A DNA stretch of 64,000 nucleotides from Sphingopyxis sp. GW247-27LB (GCF_002277025.1 NZ_NIWD01000011.1:116358-180357), one strand, 5' to 3'; counted from the stretch's first letter, positions 45,909 through 54,074 are shown. Translations and numbers: made by a program. The notes: generated by a model not told the origin, from the sequence alone.

Positions 45909-45930
45909 TCTTCTTCTCCCGATTTCCCGT

Positions 45931-46018
45931 TTCGTCATTGCGAGCGGAGCGAAGCAATCCAGGGCGGTACCCGCCGCTCTGGATTGCCGCGTCGCCTTCG
46001 GCTCCTCGCAATGACGAA
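45931..46018. repeat. Palindromic repeat (TTCGTCATTGCGAG...CTCGCAATGACGAA)
   Basis: Perfect 14-base outer arms lie at 45931-45944 and 46005-46018, with inner partly paired GAAGCAATCCAG/CTGGATTGC. Repeats with CGTCATTGCGAGCGGAGCGAAGCAATCC are widespread in alphaproteobacteria. It lies in the divergent region between the monooxygenase and nadC, so it may affect either promoter. Confidence 0.85.
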
Positions 46019-46107
46019 CGCTGGGCTTGGTTATCGATGCCCATGTCAGCGCCAGTTGACGTAAACGTCAAGTTGATTTGCCGGACTCAGCCTTTATCGC
46101 GGGGGCC

Positions 46108-46956
46108 ATGACCGATTTCACGCTCCCTGGCTTCGACCTCGACGCCTTCGTCCGCGCCACGCTGTCCGAGGATCTCGGCAGCGGCGGCGACATCACGTCG
46201 CTGGCGACGATTCCTGCCGATGCGCGCTTCGAGGGGGTGATGGACAGCCGCGACGCGATCACCGTCGCGGGGCTGCCCATCGCTGAGCGCTTCTTCCGTG
46301 CGCTCGCGCCCGACATGGCGATCGAGGTGCTGGTCGAGGAGGGCGCGCAAGTTGCCGCCGGCACCGATCTCGTCCGCCTGTCGGGCAATGCGCGCGCCAT
46401 GCTGACCGCCGAGCGGTCGGCGCTCAACACCGTCCAGCATCTGTCGGGCATCGCGACGATGACGCGCACCTATGTCGACGCGATCGCGGGCACGGGCGCG
46501 ACGCTGCTCGACACGCGCAAGACGATCCCCGGGCTGCGCGTGCTCGAAAAATATGCGACGCGCATGGGCGGCGCGACCAATCATCGCATGGGGCTGTGGG
46601 ACGCGGCGATGATCAAGGACAATCATGTCGCGGTCGCCGGATCGGTCGAGGAAGCGGTGCGGCGTGCCGTCGATGCGAAGATCGCGAACATCATCGTCGA
46701 GGTCGACCGCGTCGACCAGGTGGCGCCCGCGCTGGCCGCGGGTTCGACGCACCTGCTGCTCGACAATATGGACCTCGCGGCGCTGCGCGAATCGGTCGCT
46801 CTGGTCGCGGGCCGCGTCCCGACCGAGGCGTCGGGCGGGGTGCGGCTCGACACGATTCGCGCGATCGCCGAAACGGGGGTGACCTATGTGTCGGTCGGAC
46901 GGCTGACCCAATCGGCGCCGGCCGCCGATATCGGGCTCGATTTTGCGCTGGCCTGA
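46108..46956 (+). CDS. nadC: Nicotinate-nucleotide pyrophosphorylase (carboxylating)
   Basis: NadC (QPRTase) makes nicotinate mononucleotide from quinolinate and PRPP in de novo NAD synthesis. The 282-residue sequence has AERSALNTVQHLSGIAT, the substrate-binding LLDTRKTIPGLRVLEKYA, GGATNHRMGLWDAAMIKDNH and IIVEVDRVDQV, all diagnostic. The ATG at 46108 is preferred to an earlier in-frame start. nadA and nadB are not in the window. A palindromic repeat follows the stop. Confidence 0.96.
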   Translation: MTDFTLPGFDLDAFVRATLSEDLGSGGDITSLATIPADARFEGVMDSRDAITVAGLPIAERFFRALAPDMAIEVLVEEGAQVAAGTDLVRLSGNARAMLTAERSALNTVQHLSGIATMTRTYVDAIAGTGATLLDTRKTIPGLRVLEKYATRMGGATNHRMGLWDAAMIKDNHVAVAGSVEEAVRRAVDAKIANIIVEVDRVDQVAPALAAGSTHLLLDNMDLAALRESVALVAGRVPTEASGGVRLDTIRAIAETGVTYVSVGRLTQSAPAADIGLDFALA

Positions 46957-46975
46957 TATCGGGCGGGATCATGCC

Positions 46976-47051
46976 GTCGCCCCCGCGAAGGCGGGGGCCG
47001 CCGTCGGGATGGCGCAAGACCGCCAGCGGCCCCCGCCTCTGCGGGGGCGAC
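46976..47051. repeat. REP-like palindrome (GTCGCCCCCGCGAAGGCGGGGGCC type)
   Basis: Two 24-base arms at 46976-46999 and 47028-47051 are inverted copies with two mismatches. Each arm is a CCCCCGC/GCGGGGG-type hairpin. It begins 20 bases after the nadC stop and ends 8 bases before the RNase T2 start, so it occupies the place where that gene's ribosome-binding site would be expected. Confidence 0.8.
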
Positions 47052-47059
47052 GATTGGGA

Positions 47060-47767
47060 ATGGCTCTGGCGGCCCATATCCTGTTCTTGCCTGCCGCCGC
47101 CCATGCGCAGGCGCTTGCCTGCACGGCGCCCGACCGCGTTTCGGTCCCGCGCATCGAGAAGCCGCGGCGTGGCGAACCGGCGCGCAGCCCGAAGATCGCG
47201 GGCTATCTGCTCGCCATGAGCTGGTCGCCGCAGCATTGCGCGAGCGTGCGCAATCCGAAGGCGCCGCGCGACCGCTTCCAATGTGCGGGCGAGGGCGGGC
47301 GCTTCGGCTGGGTGCTTCACGGATTGTGGCCCGAATCCGATGGCCCCGCCTATCCGCAATGGTGCCGCCCGGCGAAGATCGTGCCCACGGCGATCCTGCG
47401 CCGCCATATGTGCATGACCCCCTCGGCGCAGCTTCTGCAGCACGAATGGGCGAAGCACGGCACCTGTATGAGCCCGCATCCCGCCGCCTATTTCCGCGCC
47501 GCCGAAATATTGTTCGGCGCGGTGCGCTTTCCCGACATGCGGGCGCTCGCGGCGCAGCCGCAGACCGCGGGGTCGGTTCGCGCCGCCTTTGCCGGGGTCA
47601 ATCCGGGGGTCGCGCCGTCGATGATCGCGGTGGCGACCGACCGCAAGGGTTGGCTCGACGAGGTGCGCATCTGCCTCGGGCCGCGGATGCGGCCGCAGCG
47701 CTGCAAGCCGTTCCAGGCGGGCGCCGGCGACCGGCGCGCCGTGCGGATCGCCGCGCCGCCGCGTTAG
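47060..47767 (+). CDS. Ribonuclease T2, secreted
   Basis: The 235-residue product has a signal peptide (MALAAHILFLPAAAHAQA) and both T2 catalytic segments: CAS I with H87 in WVLHGLWPES and CAS II with H128-E129 and K132-H133 in HEWAKHGTC. T2 enzymes degrade RNA without base preference, here probably in the periplasm. Six or more cysteines (SWSPQHCASVRN, RFQCAG, WCRP, HMCM, GTC, ICLG, RCK) could pair. The ATG at 47060 starts the signal peptide, though the repeat upstream leaves no clear Shine-Dalgarno. Transcription probably depends on nadC or a promoter in the gap. Confidence 0.9.
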   Translation: MALAAHILFLPAAAHAQALACTAPDRVSVPRIEKPRRGEPARSPKIAGYLLAMSWSPQHCASVRNPKAPRDRFQCAGEGGRFGWVLHGLWPESDGPAYPQWCRPAKIVPTAILRRHMCMTPSAQLLQHEWAKHGTCMSPHPAAYFRAAEILFGAVRFPDMRALAAQPQTAGSVRAAFAGVNPGVAPSMIAVATDRKGWLDEVRICLGPRMRPQRCKPFQAGAGDRRAVRIAAPPR

Positions 47768-47861
47768 GCGCCGCGCAGAAAGGCGTCCCGCGACGGGACG
47801 CTCGCCGCGTTAACGACTTTTTAACCTTACCACTTCGTTAAGACCTTCCTAGCGTCGGGGC

Positions 47862-48098
47862 ATGGACCGACTCGACCCCGATCTCCGCATCGACATTCGC
47901 GGCCGCGTGCGCGACCATGGCGCACGGCAACTGGCGATCGCGCGGCTGAGCGCGCCGCAGGACTGGCAAGGCGCGCTGCGCCGCGCGCTGGCCGAGGAAC
48001 GCCGCCCGCGACCGATGTTCGCGAGCAGCAGCGACGTGCGGCTGTTTCTGGAGAGTTTCGCGGTGTTTTTTACCGCGACGATGATGTTTCTGCTCTGA
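47862..48098 (+). CDS. Small tail-anchored protein, function unknown
   Basis: The 78-residue frame has a basic/acidic head (MDRLDPDLRIDIRGRVRDHG) and a single hydrophobic C-terminus (LFLESFAVFFTATMMFLL), which suggests a tail anchor with the head in the cytoplasm. I know no family. Codon use matches chromosomal genes (strong G/C at third positions), which supports coding. No good Shine-Dalgarno sequence precedes the ATG; the upstream DNA is unusually A/T-rich (TTTTTAACCTTACC) and could be a promoter. Confidence 0.55.
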   Translation: MDRLDPDLRIDIRGRVRDHGARQLAIARLSAPQDWQGALRRALAEERRPRPMFASSSDVRLFLESFAVFFTATMMFLL

Positions 48099-48119
48099 GG
48101 CGTGGGCCGGTAGCGGTTG

Positions 48120-48146
48120 CGTCCGCTTTGGGGTGGGAAGCGGACG
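48120..48146. repeat. Short GTCCGCT hairpin element, copy 2 (inverted)
   Basis: CGTCCGCTT (48120-48128) pairs perfectly with AAGCGGACG (48138-48146) around TGGGGTGGG. It is directly next to the stop of the minus-strand lipoprotein gene and 21 bases after the plus-strand stop. It is the most perfect of the three copies. Confidence 0.75.
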
Positions 48147-48683
48147 CTAATTGTGTCCAAGAGCGATATCGGCGATGCCTCCCCCATCACCACGCAGCCT
48201 TGCACTCCATTTTAGGGTTGCACGGCCGTGAGATGAGACAATTGACATCACATGAAATGGTGCGCCGATACCGACATGACCTGAAGTGGTGATTTTATCG
48301 CTGTATAAACGAGGGTTGCGGATAATACGGTCCAGCACATCACCTTGCGCGCGCGAAAGTTCGGCTTCCTTAAAATACTCTAGCTTTCTTTCGACTGGTA
48401 GAAGGCCGCCCGGCCCCTCTTCGCTTGCCTGACTCCAGCGCCACACCCCTGAGGTGTCTCGCCAAACGATGGTGCTTGCTTCGTTGTATGTATGATGGAC
48501 GGCGACGCTATCGATGTAGATTATCGTCGAGCTACGCGGAATGGGAAGTCCGTAACGCTTTCTTAGATCGAGTGACCTGACGACTTCGGGTTCAGAGAGT
48601 TTCACGTCTCGAATTGGAGAGGTTGAGCCGGAGGCGCACCCTCCAATCATCAACATTGCCAAAAAGCAGTATCTTAAGCGCAT
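48147..48683 (-). CDS. Putative lipoprotein, lower GC, function unknown
   Basis: The 178-residue product starts MRLRYCFLAMLMIGGCASGS, with lipobox MIGGC. The mature part has SSTIIYIDSVAVHHTY, TIVWRDTSGVWRWSQASEEGPGG and a C-terminal region, with alternating beta-like strands. I know no family. Base composition is visibly closer to half G+C, unlike the flanking genes, and third positions are not G/C-dominated, which suggests recent acquisition. It is followed by the GTCCGCT hairpin and lies 54 bases after a transporter gene on the same strand. Confidence 0.7.
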   Translation of the reverse strand: MRLRYCFLAMLMIGGCASGSTSPIRDVKLSEPEVVRSLDLRKRYGLPIPRSSTIIYIDSVAVHHTYNEASTIVWRDTSGVWRWSQASEEGPGGLLPVERKLEYFKEAELSRAQGDVLDRIIRNPRLYSDKITTSGHVGIGAPFHVMSIVSSHGRATLKWSARLRGDGGGIADIALGHN

Positions 48684-48737
48684 GCACGGCTACCTGCCTT
48701 AAAATCCAAATGTCCGCAATCGGTCGGAAGCCACCGC

Positions 48738-50009
48738 CTAGTCGCAGGCCTTGTGGAGTTTCCAGGCGAGCCAAGCGGAAACGAGGCACATCGCCGCGAC
48801 CATCAGCAGCGTGTCGTCGATCGTCAGCCCCATGCCGATCAGCACGCTGAGGATCAGCGTCGCCGCCACCATGAACCCCGAATTGACGATATTGTTCGCG
48901 GCGATCGTCCGCGCCGTCTGCGACTTGGCGACCGTGGTGGTCAGAAAGGCATAAAGCGGCACGACGAACATGCCGCCCGCGATCGCGATGCCGAGCAGGT
49001 CGAGGATGATGCGGTCGCCCGCGCGCAGCGACAGGAATTCGCGCCACGCCATCAGCGTGCCGTCGGCGTGCTGCCATCCGCGCACCGACAGCCACAGGTC
49101 GACGACGAACACCCCCATCACGATCACCGATCCCGGCGAATAGCGCGCTGACACATGCCCCTTGAGCAGCCGGTTGACGACGATCGAGCCGATCGCGACG
49201 CCCACTGAGAAGATGGCGGTGAACAGGGTCGCGACGGTGTTGTCGGCGCCGAGCGCATTTTTCACCAGCGGCGGGAATTGGGCCGCGAGGATCGCGCCGA
49301 TCGCCCAGAAAAAGCTGATCGAGACGATTGCGAGGAACAGGCGCGGGATGTGCATCGTCGAATTGACGATCTGCCACGACGAGCGAAAGACGTTGTGATC
49401 GATGACGAGATCACGCGCTTCCGCCTCGGGCGGCGCGGACGGCACGAAGCCGGCGGTCAGCCGCCCGACCAGCGCCACCGCGATAATGCCGACGATCGCG
49501 AAATGGGGCGGGGTCAGCCCGCCGACGATGGTGCCACCGAGGATCGCGATATAGGTCCCCGCCTCGACCCAGCCGGTGCCCGCGAGCACCTCGTCCTCGT
49601 GCAGATGCTGGGGCAGGATCGCATATTTGATCGGGCCGAAGAAGGTCGAGTGCATCCCCATCGAGAAGAGCGCGAGGAGCATCAGCGGCACGTTGTGGAG
49701 CCAGATTCCGGCGCCGCCGACGATCATGATCAGGATTTCGGCGCTCTTGATGATGCGGATCATCCGCGTCTTGTCGGTGCTGTCGGCAAGCTGCCCCGCG
49801 AGCGCCGAGAAGAGAAAGAAGGGCAGGATGAAGAGGCCGCCCGCCAGCGCGTTGAACCAGGCCTCGGTCTCGGGATCCTTGTAGATGGTGAAGGTGACGA
49901 GGATCACCATCGCCATCTTGTAGAAATTGTCGTTGAAGGCGTTGAGGAACTGGGTCGCAAACAGGGGCAGGAACCGGCGTTGCTTCATCAGCGCAAAGGA
50001 ACCGGTCAT
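48738..50009 (-). CDS. MFS transporter, LplT-like (lysophospholipid flippase type)
   Basis: The 423-residue protein has 12 hydrophobic segments. The N-terminal RRFLPLFATQFLNAFNDNFYKMAMVILV and later HSTFFGPIKYAILPQHLHEDEVLAGTGWVEAGTYIAILGG are the hallmark of LplT and of the transporter half of Aas/MFS fusions, which flip lysophosphatidylethanolamine for re-acylation. In this locus no acyltransferase domain is fused or adjacent, so it is a stand-alone transporter. The ATG at 50009 is the start nearest to the conserved head. Divergent from pgsA, whose product makes phosphatidylglycerol phosphate; a lipid theme is plausible. Confidence 0.85.
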   Translation of the reverse strand: MTGSFALMKQRRFLPLFATQFLNAFNDNFYKMAMVILVTFTIYKDPETEAWFNALAGGLFILPFFLFSALAGQLADSTDKTRMIRIIKSAEILIMIVGGAGIWLHNVPLMLLALFSMGMHSTFFGPIKYAILPQHLHEDEVLAGTGWVEAGTYIAILGGTIVGGLTPPHFAIVGIIAVALVGRLTAGFVPSAPPEAEARDLVIDHNVFRSSWQIVNSTMHIPRLFLAIVSISFFWAIGAILAAQFPPLVKNALGADNTVATLFTAIFSVGVAIGSIVVNRLLKGHVSARYSPGSVIVMGVFVVDLWLSVRGWQHADGTLMAWREFLSLRAGDRIILDLLGIAIAGGMFVVPLYAFLTTTVAKSQTARTIAANNIVNSGFMVAATLILSVLIGMGLTIDDTLLMVAAMCLVSAWLAWKLHKACD

Positions 50010-50156
50010 GCGTAACCCACTTTTTCCACCCCAACTCGCTTCGCCACCGGCCCCGCGGGGCAATATGGTTGTCGCCCGGGGGGCTTATCGGTTAGGGGAA
50101 GCGGGGTCAAAGCCCATTTTGGAACAGTCGCGCCGCCGCGGTGGAAATCGGGGATC

Positions 50157-50729
50157 ATGCTCAGCCTTCCCAATCTTTTGACATTGTCGCGGATATTGGC
50201 GGTTCCCATCCTGCTCTTCCTGCTGTGGCCCGGCGTCGTCGAAGGCGGGCATCAGCCGAAGCCGATCGATTACGCCTTCGCCTTCGGCCTCTACTGCCTG
50301 ATGGGCATTACCGATTATTTTGACGGCTATGTTGCGCGGGCGCGCGGCACCGTGTCGCGGCTTGGCATCTTTCTCGACCCCATCGCCGACAAGATCATGA
50401 TCGCGGCGGTGATCCTGCTGCTCGTCTTCACGCGCGACATTGCGGGTTATCATGTGATCGCCGCGCTGGTCATCCTGCTGCGCGAGATCATCGTGTCGGG
50501 CCTGCGTGAGTTCCTCGCGACCCTGCAGGTGTCGATGCCGGTCACCCGGCTCGCCAAATGGAAGACCGCGTTCCAGCTGATCGCGTTCGGCGCGCTGATC
50601 CTCGCGGGTGCCGTGCCCGCGATGGCGTGGGTCAAGACCGTCGGGCTCGCCTCGCTGTGGGGCGCGGCGGTGCTGACGCTGATCACCGGCTGGGATTATC
50701 TGCGCGTCGGCCTGAAGCATATGGACTGA
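50157..50729 (+). CDS. pgsA: CDP-diacylglycerol-glycerol-3-phosphate 3-phosphatidyltransferase
   Basis: PgsA makes phosphatidylglycerol phosphate at the inner membrane. The 190-residue protein has the CDP-alcohol phosphotransferase motif DG-x2-AR-x8-G-x3-D-x3-D in TDYFDGYVARARGTVSRLG and FLDPIADKIM, and about five membrane helices. Starts MLSLPNLLTLSRILAVPILLFLL. moaD follows after nine bases; the two genes are probably one unit, a linkage common in alphaproteobacteria. Confidence 0.96.
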   Translation: MLSLPNLLTLSRILAVPILLFLLWPGVVEGGHQPKPIDYAFAFGLYCLMGITDYFDGYVARARGTVSRLGIFLDPIADKIMIAAVILLLVFTRDIAGYHVIAALVILLREIIVSGLREFLATLQVSMPVTRLAKWKTAFQLIAFGALILAGAVPAMAWVKTVGLASLWGAAVLTLITGWDYLRVGLKHMD

Positions 50730-50738
50730 GGCGGACAC

Positions 50739-50990
50739 ATGCGGATCGCCTATTTCGCCTGGGTGCGCGAGCGCATGGGAATCGCCGAGGAAGCGGTCGA
50801 GCTGCCCACGGGCATCGCGACGGTCGGCGATCTGGTGCGCTGGCTCGCGACGCGCGACGCGCGCGGCGCGCGCGCCTTTGCCGAGCCGCATCGCATTCGC
50901 GCCGCGCTCGGCGGGGCGATGGTCGGCGCCGATGCCGTCATCGGCGACGCCGAGGAGGTCGCGCTGTTTCCGCCGGTGACGGGGGGATGA
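50739..50990 (+). CDS. moaD: Molybdopterin synthase small subunit MoaD
   Basis: MoaD is the ubiquitin-like sulphur carrier for molybdopterin synthesis. The 83-residue protein starts MRIAYFAWVRERMGI and ends in EVALFPPVTGG, with the C-terminal Gly-Gly that is thiocarboxylated. Its stop overlaps the moaE start by four bases (ATGA). Confidence 0.96.
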   Translation: MRIAYFAWVRERMGIAEEAVELPTGIATVGDLVRWLATRDARGARAFAEPHRIRAALGGAMVGADAVIGDAEEVALFPPVTGG

Positions 50991-51427
50991 TCCGCGTCGA
51001 CGTCCGCCCCGAGCCTATCGACGTCGCGGCCGAGCTCGCGGCGCACGATGCGGGCGGGCATGGCGCGAGCGCGAGCTTCATCGGCCGCGTTCGCGGCGAT
51101 GACGGGCTCGTCGAGCTGTTCCTCGATCATCATCCGGTGCTGACCGCGCGCGGGCTCGACGAGCTGGCGACGCAGGCCGCGGCGCGCTGGCGGCTCGGGG
51201 CGCTGACGCTGATCCACCGGGTCGGGGCGATGGCGCCGGGCGACACCATCGTCCTCGTCCTCGCGAGCAGCCCGCACCGCGCCGAGGCGCTCGCGGTGAC
51301 CGAATATCTGATCGACCGGCTGAAGACCGACGTGATGCTGTGGAAGCGCGAGACCTTCGCCGACGGGCGCGCGGCATGGGTCGAGCAGCGCGAGGGCGAT
51401 CATGCGCGTGCGGAGCGGTGGGATTGA
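50987..51427 (+). CDS. moaE: Molybdopterin synthase catalytic subunit MoaE
   Basis: MoaE builds the dithiolene of molybdopterin using MoaD thiocarboxylate. The 146-residue sequence has GASASFIGRVRGDD, FLDHHPVLTARGLDEL, HRVGAMAPGDTIVLVLASSPHRAEA and the active-site lysines in LIDRLKTDVMLWKRETFADG. Coupled to moaD by the ATGA overlap. No moaA or moaC in the window. A REP-like element follows. Confidence 0.95.
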   Translation: MIRVDVRPEPIDVAAELAAHDAGGHGASASFIGRVRGDDGLVELFLDHHPVLTARGLDELATQAAARWRLGALTLIHRVGAMAPGDTIVLVLASSPHRAEALAVTEYLIDRLKTDVMLWKRETFADGRAAWVEQREGDHARAERWD

Positions 51428-51445
51428 ATTCTGCCCACCACCATC

Positions 51446-51515
51446 GTCATGCCGGACTTGATCCGGCATCGATGCCGCAGCGGCGCTATGCACCCCGGAT
51501 CAAGCCCGGGGTGAC
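51446..51515. repeat. REP-like double hairpin (GTCATGCCGGACTTGATCCGGCATC type)
   Basis: Two arms, 51446-51470 and 51491-51515, are imperfect inverted copies (GTCATGCCGGACTTGATCCGGCAT and CACCCCGGATCAAGCCCGGGGTGAC), each a hairpin on its own. It fills the convergent moaE/oxyR junction; similar repeats are common in sphingomonads. Confidence 0.8.
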
Positions 51516-51532
51516 GCGAAGAGTTTGGGTGC

Positions 51533-52438
51533 TTAATTCGCCTTATGCTTGCGGAAGATATCGGCGAGCATCTTGAACTCGTCGGCGCGCGGGCTGCCCT
51601 TGCGCCAGACGAGCGCGATGGTGCGCCAGTCGTGCTCCGAATCGAGCGGTCGGGTGTCTATGTCGGTGTGGTCGAGGATGCCGGCTTCGATCGCCATCTG
51701 CGGCAACATCGTGATGCCGAGGCCGTTGTCGACCATCTGGACGAGCGTATGGAGCGAGGTGCCCATCATCCGCGCCCCGGCACGCAGCTCGGGGCGGTTG
51801 CACGCGGCGAGCGCATGGTCCTTCAGGCAATGACCGTCCTCGAGCATCAGCATCTGCGCGGGGTCGATCTGGTCGGCGCTGACCATGGCCGGCAGCTCCT
51901 CGGCCTGGTCGCCAGGAAAGGCAACGAACAGCGCGTCGTCGAACAGCGTCTCGGCCTCGACGTCGCCGCACGCGTAGGGGAGGGCGAGAAGCACGCAGTC
52001 GACCGCGCCATGATGGAGCGACTCGCATGCCTGCGCGCTCGGTTCCTCGCGCAGGAAGAGCTTCAGCGACGGCCGCTCCTTGCGGAGCCGGGGCAGAAGG
52101 CCGGGGAGGAGAAAGGGGGCGATGGTCGGGATGACGCTCATGCGCAGTTCGCCGACGAGCGGCGCCGCGGCGGCGGCGGCCATGTCGGCGAGCTCCTCGG
52201 CCTCGCGCAGCACGCGGTGCGCCTTTTCGACGATAGCATTGCCGAGCATGGTGAAGCGCACGACGCGGCGCGTGCGCTCGACCAGCGTCTGGCCAAGCAG
52301 CGTTTCGAGCTCGCGGATGCCCGCCGACAGCGTCGACTGGGTGACGTTGCAGGCATCGGCGGCGCGCCCGAAATGGCCGTGCTCATGGAGCGCGACGAGA
52401 TATTGCATCTGCTTCAGCGACGGGAGGTAGTTCTGCAT
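51533..52438 (-). CDS. oxyR: Hydrogen peroxide-inducible LysR-type activator OxyR
   Basis: OxyR senses H2O2 by a disulphide switch and activates antioxidant genes. The 301-residue LysR-type protein has the N-terminal winged helix (LPSLKQMQYLVALHEHGHFGRAADACNVTQSTLS) and a sensor domain with C204 and C213 in LEDGHCLKDHALAAC. The nine-residue spacing and surrounding residues equal those of E. coli C199/C208, so the redox switch is intact. The ATG at 52438 begins the conserved head; an in-frame upstream ATG adds 17 unlikely residues. Divergent from an EF-hand gene across 144 bases that may hold its own site. ahpC or katG is not adjacent, but a 1-Cys peroxiredoxin lies at 1753. Confidence 0.95.
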   Translation of the reverse strand: MQNYLPSLKQMQYLVALHEHGHFGRAADACNVTQSTLSAGIRELETLLGQTLVERTRRVVRFTMLGNAIVEKAHRVLREAEELADMAAAAAAPLVGELRMSVIPTIAPFLLPGLLPRLRKERPSLKLFLREEPSAQACESLHHGAVDCVLLALPYACGDVEAETLFDDALFVAFPGDQAEELPAMVSADQIDPAQMLMLEDGHCLKDHALAACNRPELRAGARMMGTSLHTLVQMVDNGLGITMLPQMAIEAGILDHTDIDTRPLDSEHDWRTIALVWRKGSPRADEFKMLADIFRKHKAN

Positions 52439-52582
52439 TGATCGGATATAGCAATGATGGGGGCGGTTTTGAACAATCTTGGCGATCATGATTTGCCACC
52501 GATCTGGCGGCGTCGGTTGCGGGTCGCCGCCGCGGCGTGATAGCGTGATCCCAGCCGGGCCGACCGGCGCGGGGGATGGGGG

Positions 52583-53050
52583 ATGGCGGTTTCACGTTTT
52601 CTGATCGGCGGTGTCGCGAGCGCGCTGCTTCTGACCGGCGGCGTCTTCCTGTGGGAGGGCTATAGCCAGATCGCCGCGGACGAGGTCCTGCCCCAGCCGC
52701 CGCCCGCGCTGCCCGCGATTCCGGTGGCGGGAAGCAGCGCGCCGAAGCGCGGCGCCGCGCCGCCCGCCTTGCCCGCCGCCAAGGCCGAATCGCGCGAGGA
52801 ACGCCGCTTCAACCGCTACGACCGCGACCGGAACGAACGGATCAGCCGGGTCGAGATGATGTCGACGCGTACCGCGGCCTTTCGCAAGCTCGACAAGGAC
52901 GGCAATAATCTGCTGAGCTTCGAGGAATGGGCGGCGGCGACGAGCGATCGCTTCGCGGGCGCCGATGCCGACAGATCGGGGGACCTGACGCGGGTCGAGT
53001 TCGCGACCACGGCGCCGAAACGGGCGGCGAAACCGAAGTGCAGTTGCTGA
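52583..53050 (+). CDS. EF-hand calcium-binding protein, membrane-anchored or exported
   Basis: The 155-residue protein has an N-terminal hydrophobic segment (about 5-24, FLIGGVASALLLTGGVFLW) as signal or anchor, a Pro/Ala-rich linker, and three EF-hand-like loops: YDRDRNERISRVEM, LDKDGNNLLSFEEW and ADADRSGDLTRVEF. The second and third keep D/N/D and the 12th-position Glu or close match. It ends in KPKCSC. Function is unknown; such proteins occur in sphingomonad envelopes. Starts just after a G-rich region that serves as Shine-Dalgarno. Confidence 0.85.
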   Translation: MAVSRFLIGGVASALLLTGGVFLWEGYSQIAADEVLPQPPPALPAIPVAGSSAPKRGAAPPALPAAKAESREERRFNRYDRDRNERISRVEMMSTRTAAFRKLDKDGNNLLSFEEWAAATSDRFAGADADRSGDLTRVEFATTAPKRAAKPKCSC

Positions 53051-53160
53051 GTGTCTGCAAACAAGCGACCGGTTGCGGACGTTGCGCAATCTTGGGAAGC
53101 AGCCAAAACCGAACCAGAGCCACCGATGCGAGCGTTGCGACGGAAAGGGTATGATTGACG

Positions 53161-54042
53161 ATGCCCCAATGGATTTTCTTCACTCCCCTTCTGTGGGTTC
53201 TTGGTTTTGTGGTGGTTTCCATCTGGTATCGCCGCTCGAAGGGCGAGCCCATTTTCCCTCGGCTGCCTGACGACGCTGAGTTCGGTGAGAAGGGATGCTC
53301 TGGACGATCGCTCAAGAGCCCATTGTCGAAGATTGGCGGCGCTAGCCGATGCCTTCTCGTGGCGGTGCGAAAAGGGCAGCTGATCATAACGCCTCAGTTT
53401 CCATTCAACCTCATGTTTCTGTCTGAGATTTACGGGCTAGATATCAAGGTACCGGTTGGCACCGTTGCCTCTGTGAAACCAATGTCCTCGCTATTCCAAA
53501 AGGCACTACGAATCGAATTCACTCGCGGCGGACCCGCGCCGCTTGAGGTGGTGCTGCATGATGAGAAAGGGTTCGAGCGAGCGATCGGTTCGCGCGTTAC
53601 GGTGCCCGGCGATCGCGAGCTCAAAGAGAATGTTGGCCGACGAAAGAACCGCACCTTTTTGTTTGCTCGTGCTTTCTTTGCGATTTGGGGAGCGGGCGCT
53701 TTGTTTGCCGCAGTTACCGGTCTTCAAGATGATCAGCGATTTCGGCGAGATGGGATTGCCACCATGGCAACATACGTGAACCCGGATCAATCTCTAGATC
53801 ACCAGATTGAAATGGGTGTTCTGCAATATGAGGTCGATGGGGTCCTTTATCGCGTGAACTCTATTTATGGAATCGGTCTGTTCGAAGTGGGCGAGCAGGA
53901 AAAGGTCTATTACTTGCGCTCAAACCCGCAGGAGGCTCGCCAAGATTCCTATTCGAATTTCAACATGCTTTGGCTCGTGCTCGGTTCGATCGGCCTGTCT
54001 GTGTCAATCTTCGGTGGCATGGTCGCCAAGAGGATTTGGTAA
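53161..54042 (+). CDS. DUF3592-like membrane protein, lower GC, function unknown
   Basis: The 293-residue protein has hydrophobic segments near the N-terminus (about 4-22, WIFFTPLLWVLGFVVVSIW), at about 165-185 (ARAFFAIWGAGALFAAVTG) and at the C-terminus (LWLVLGSIGLSVSIFGGMVA). A beta-rich section between the last two (IATMATYV...LQYEVDGVLYRVNSIYGIG...GEQEKVYYLRSNPQEAR) resembles the extracytoplasmic DUF3592 domain. Base composition is lower in G+C than in neighbours, like the lipoprotein at 48147-48683. Start ATG at 53161; a TTG two codons earlier is possible. The gene is convergent with trmFO. Confidence 0.72.
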   Translation: MPQWIFFTPLLWVLGFVVVSIWYRRSKGEPIFPRLPDDAEFGEKGCSGRSLKSPLSKIGGASRCLLVAVRKGQLIITPQFPFNLMFLSEIYGLDIKVPVGTVASVKPMSSLFQKALRIEFTRGGPAPLEVVLHDEKGFERAIGSRVTVPGDRELKENVGRRKNRTFLFARAFFAIWGAGALFAAVTGLQDDQRFRRDGIATMATYVNPDQSLDHQIEMGVLQYEVDGVLYRVNSIYGIGLFEVGEQEKVYYLRSNPQEARQDSYSNFNMLWLVLGSIGLSVSIFGGMVAKRIW

Positions 54043-54074
54043 CTCAAGCCGGTCAAAATGACGTTGCTCCGAAA

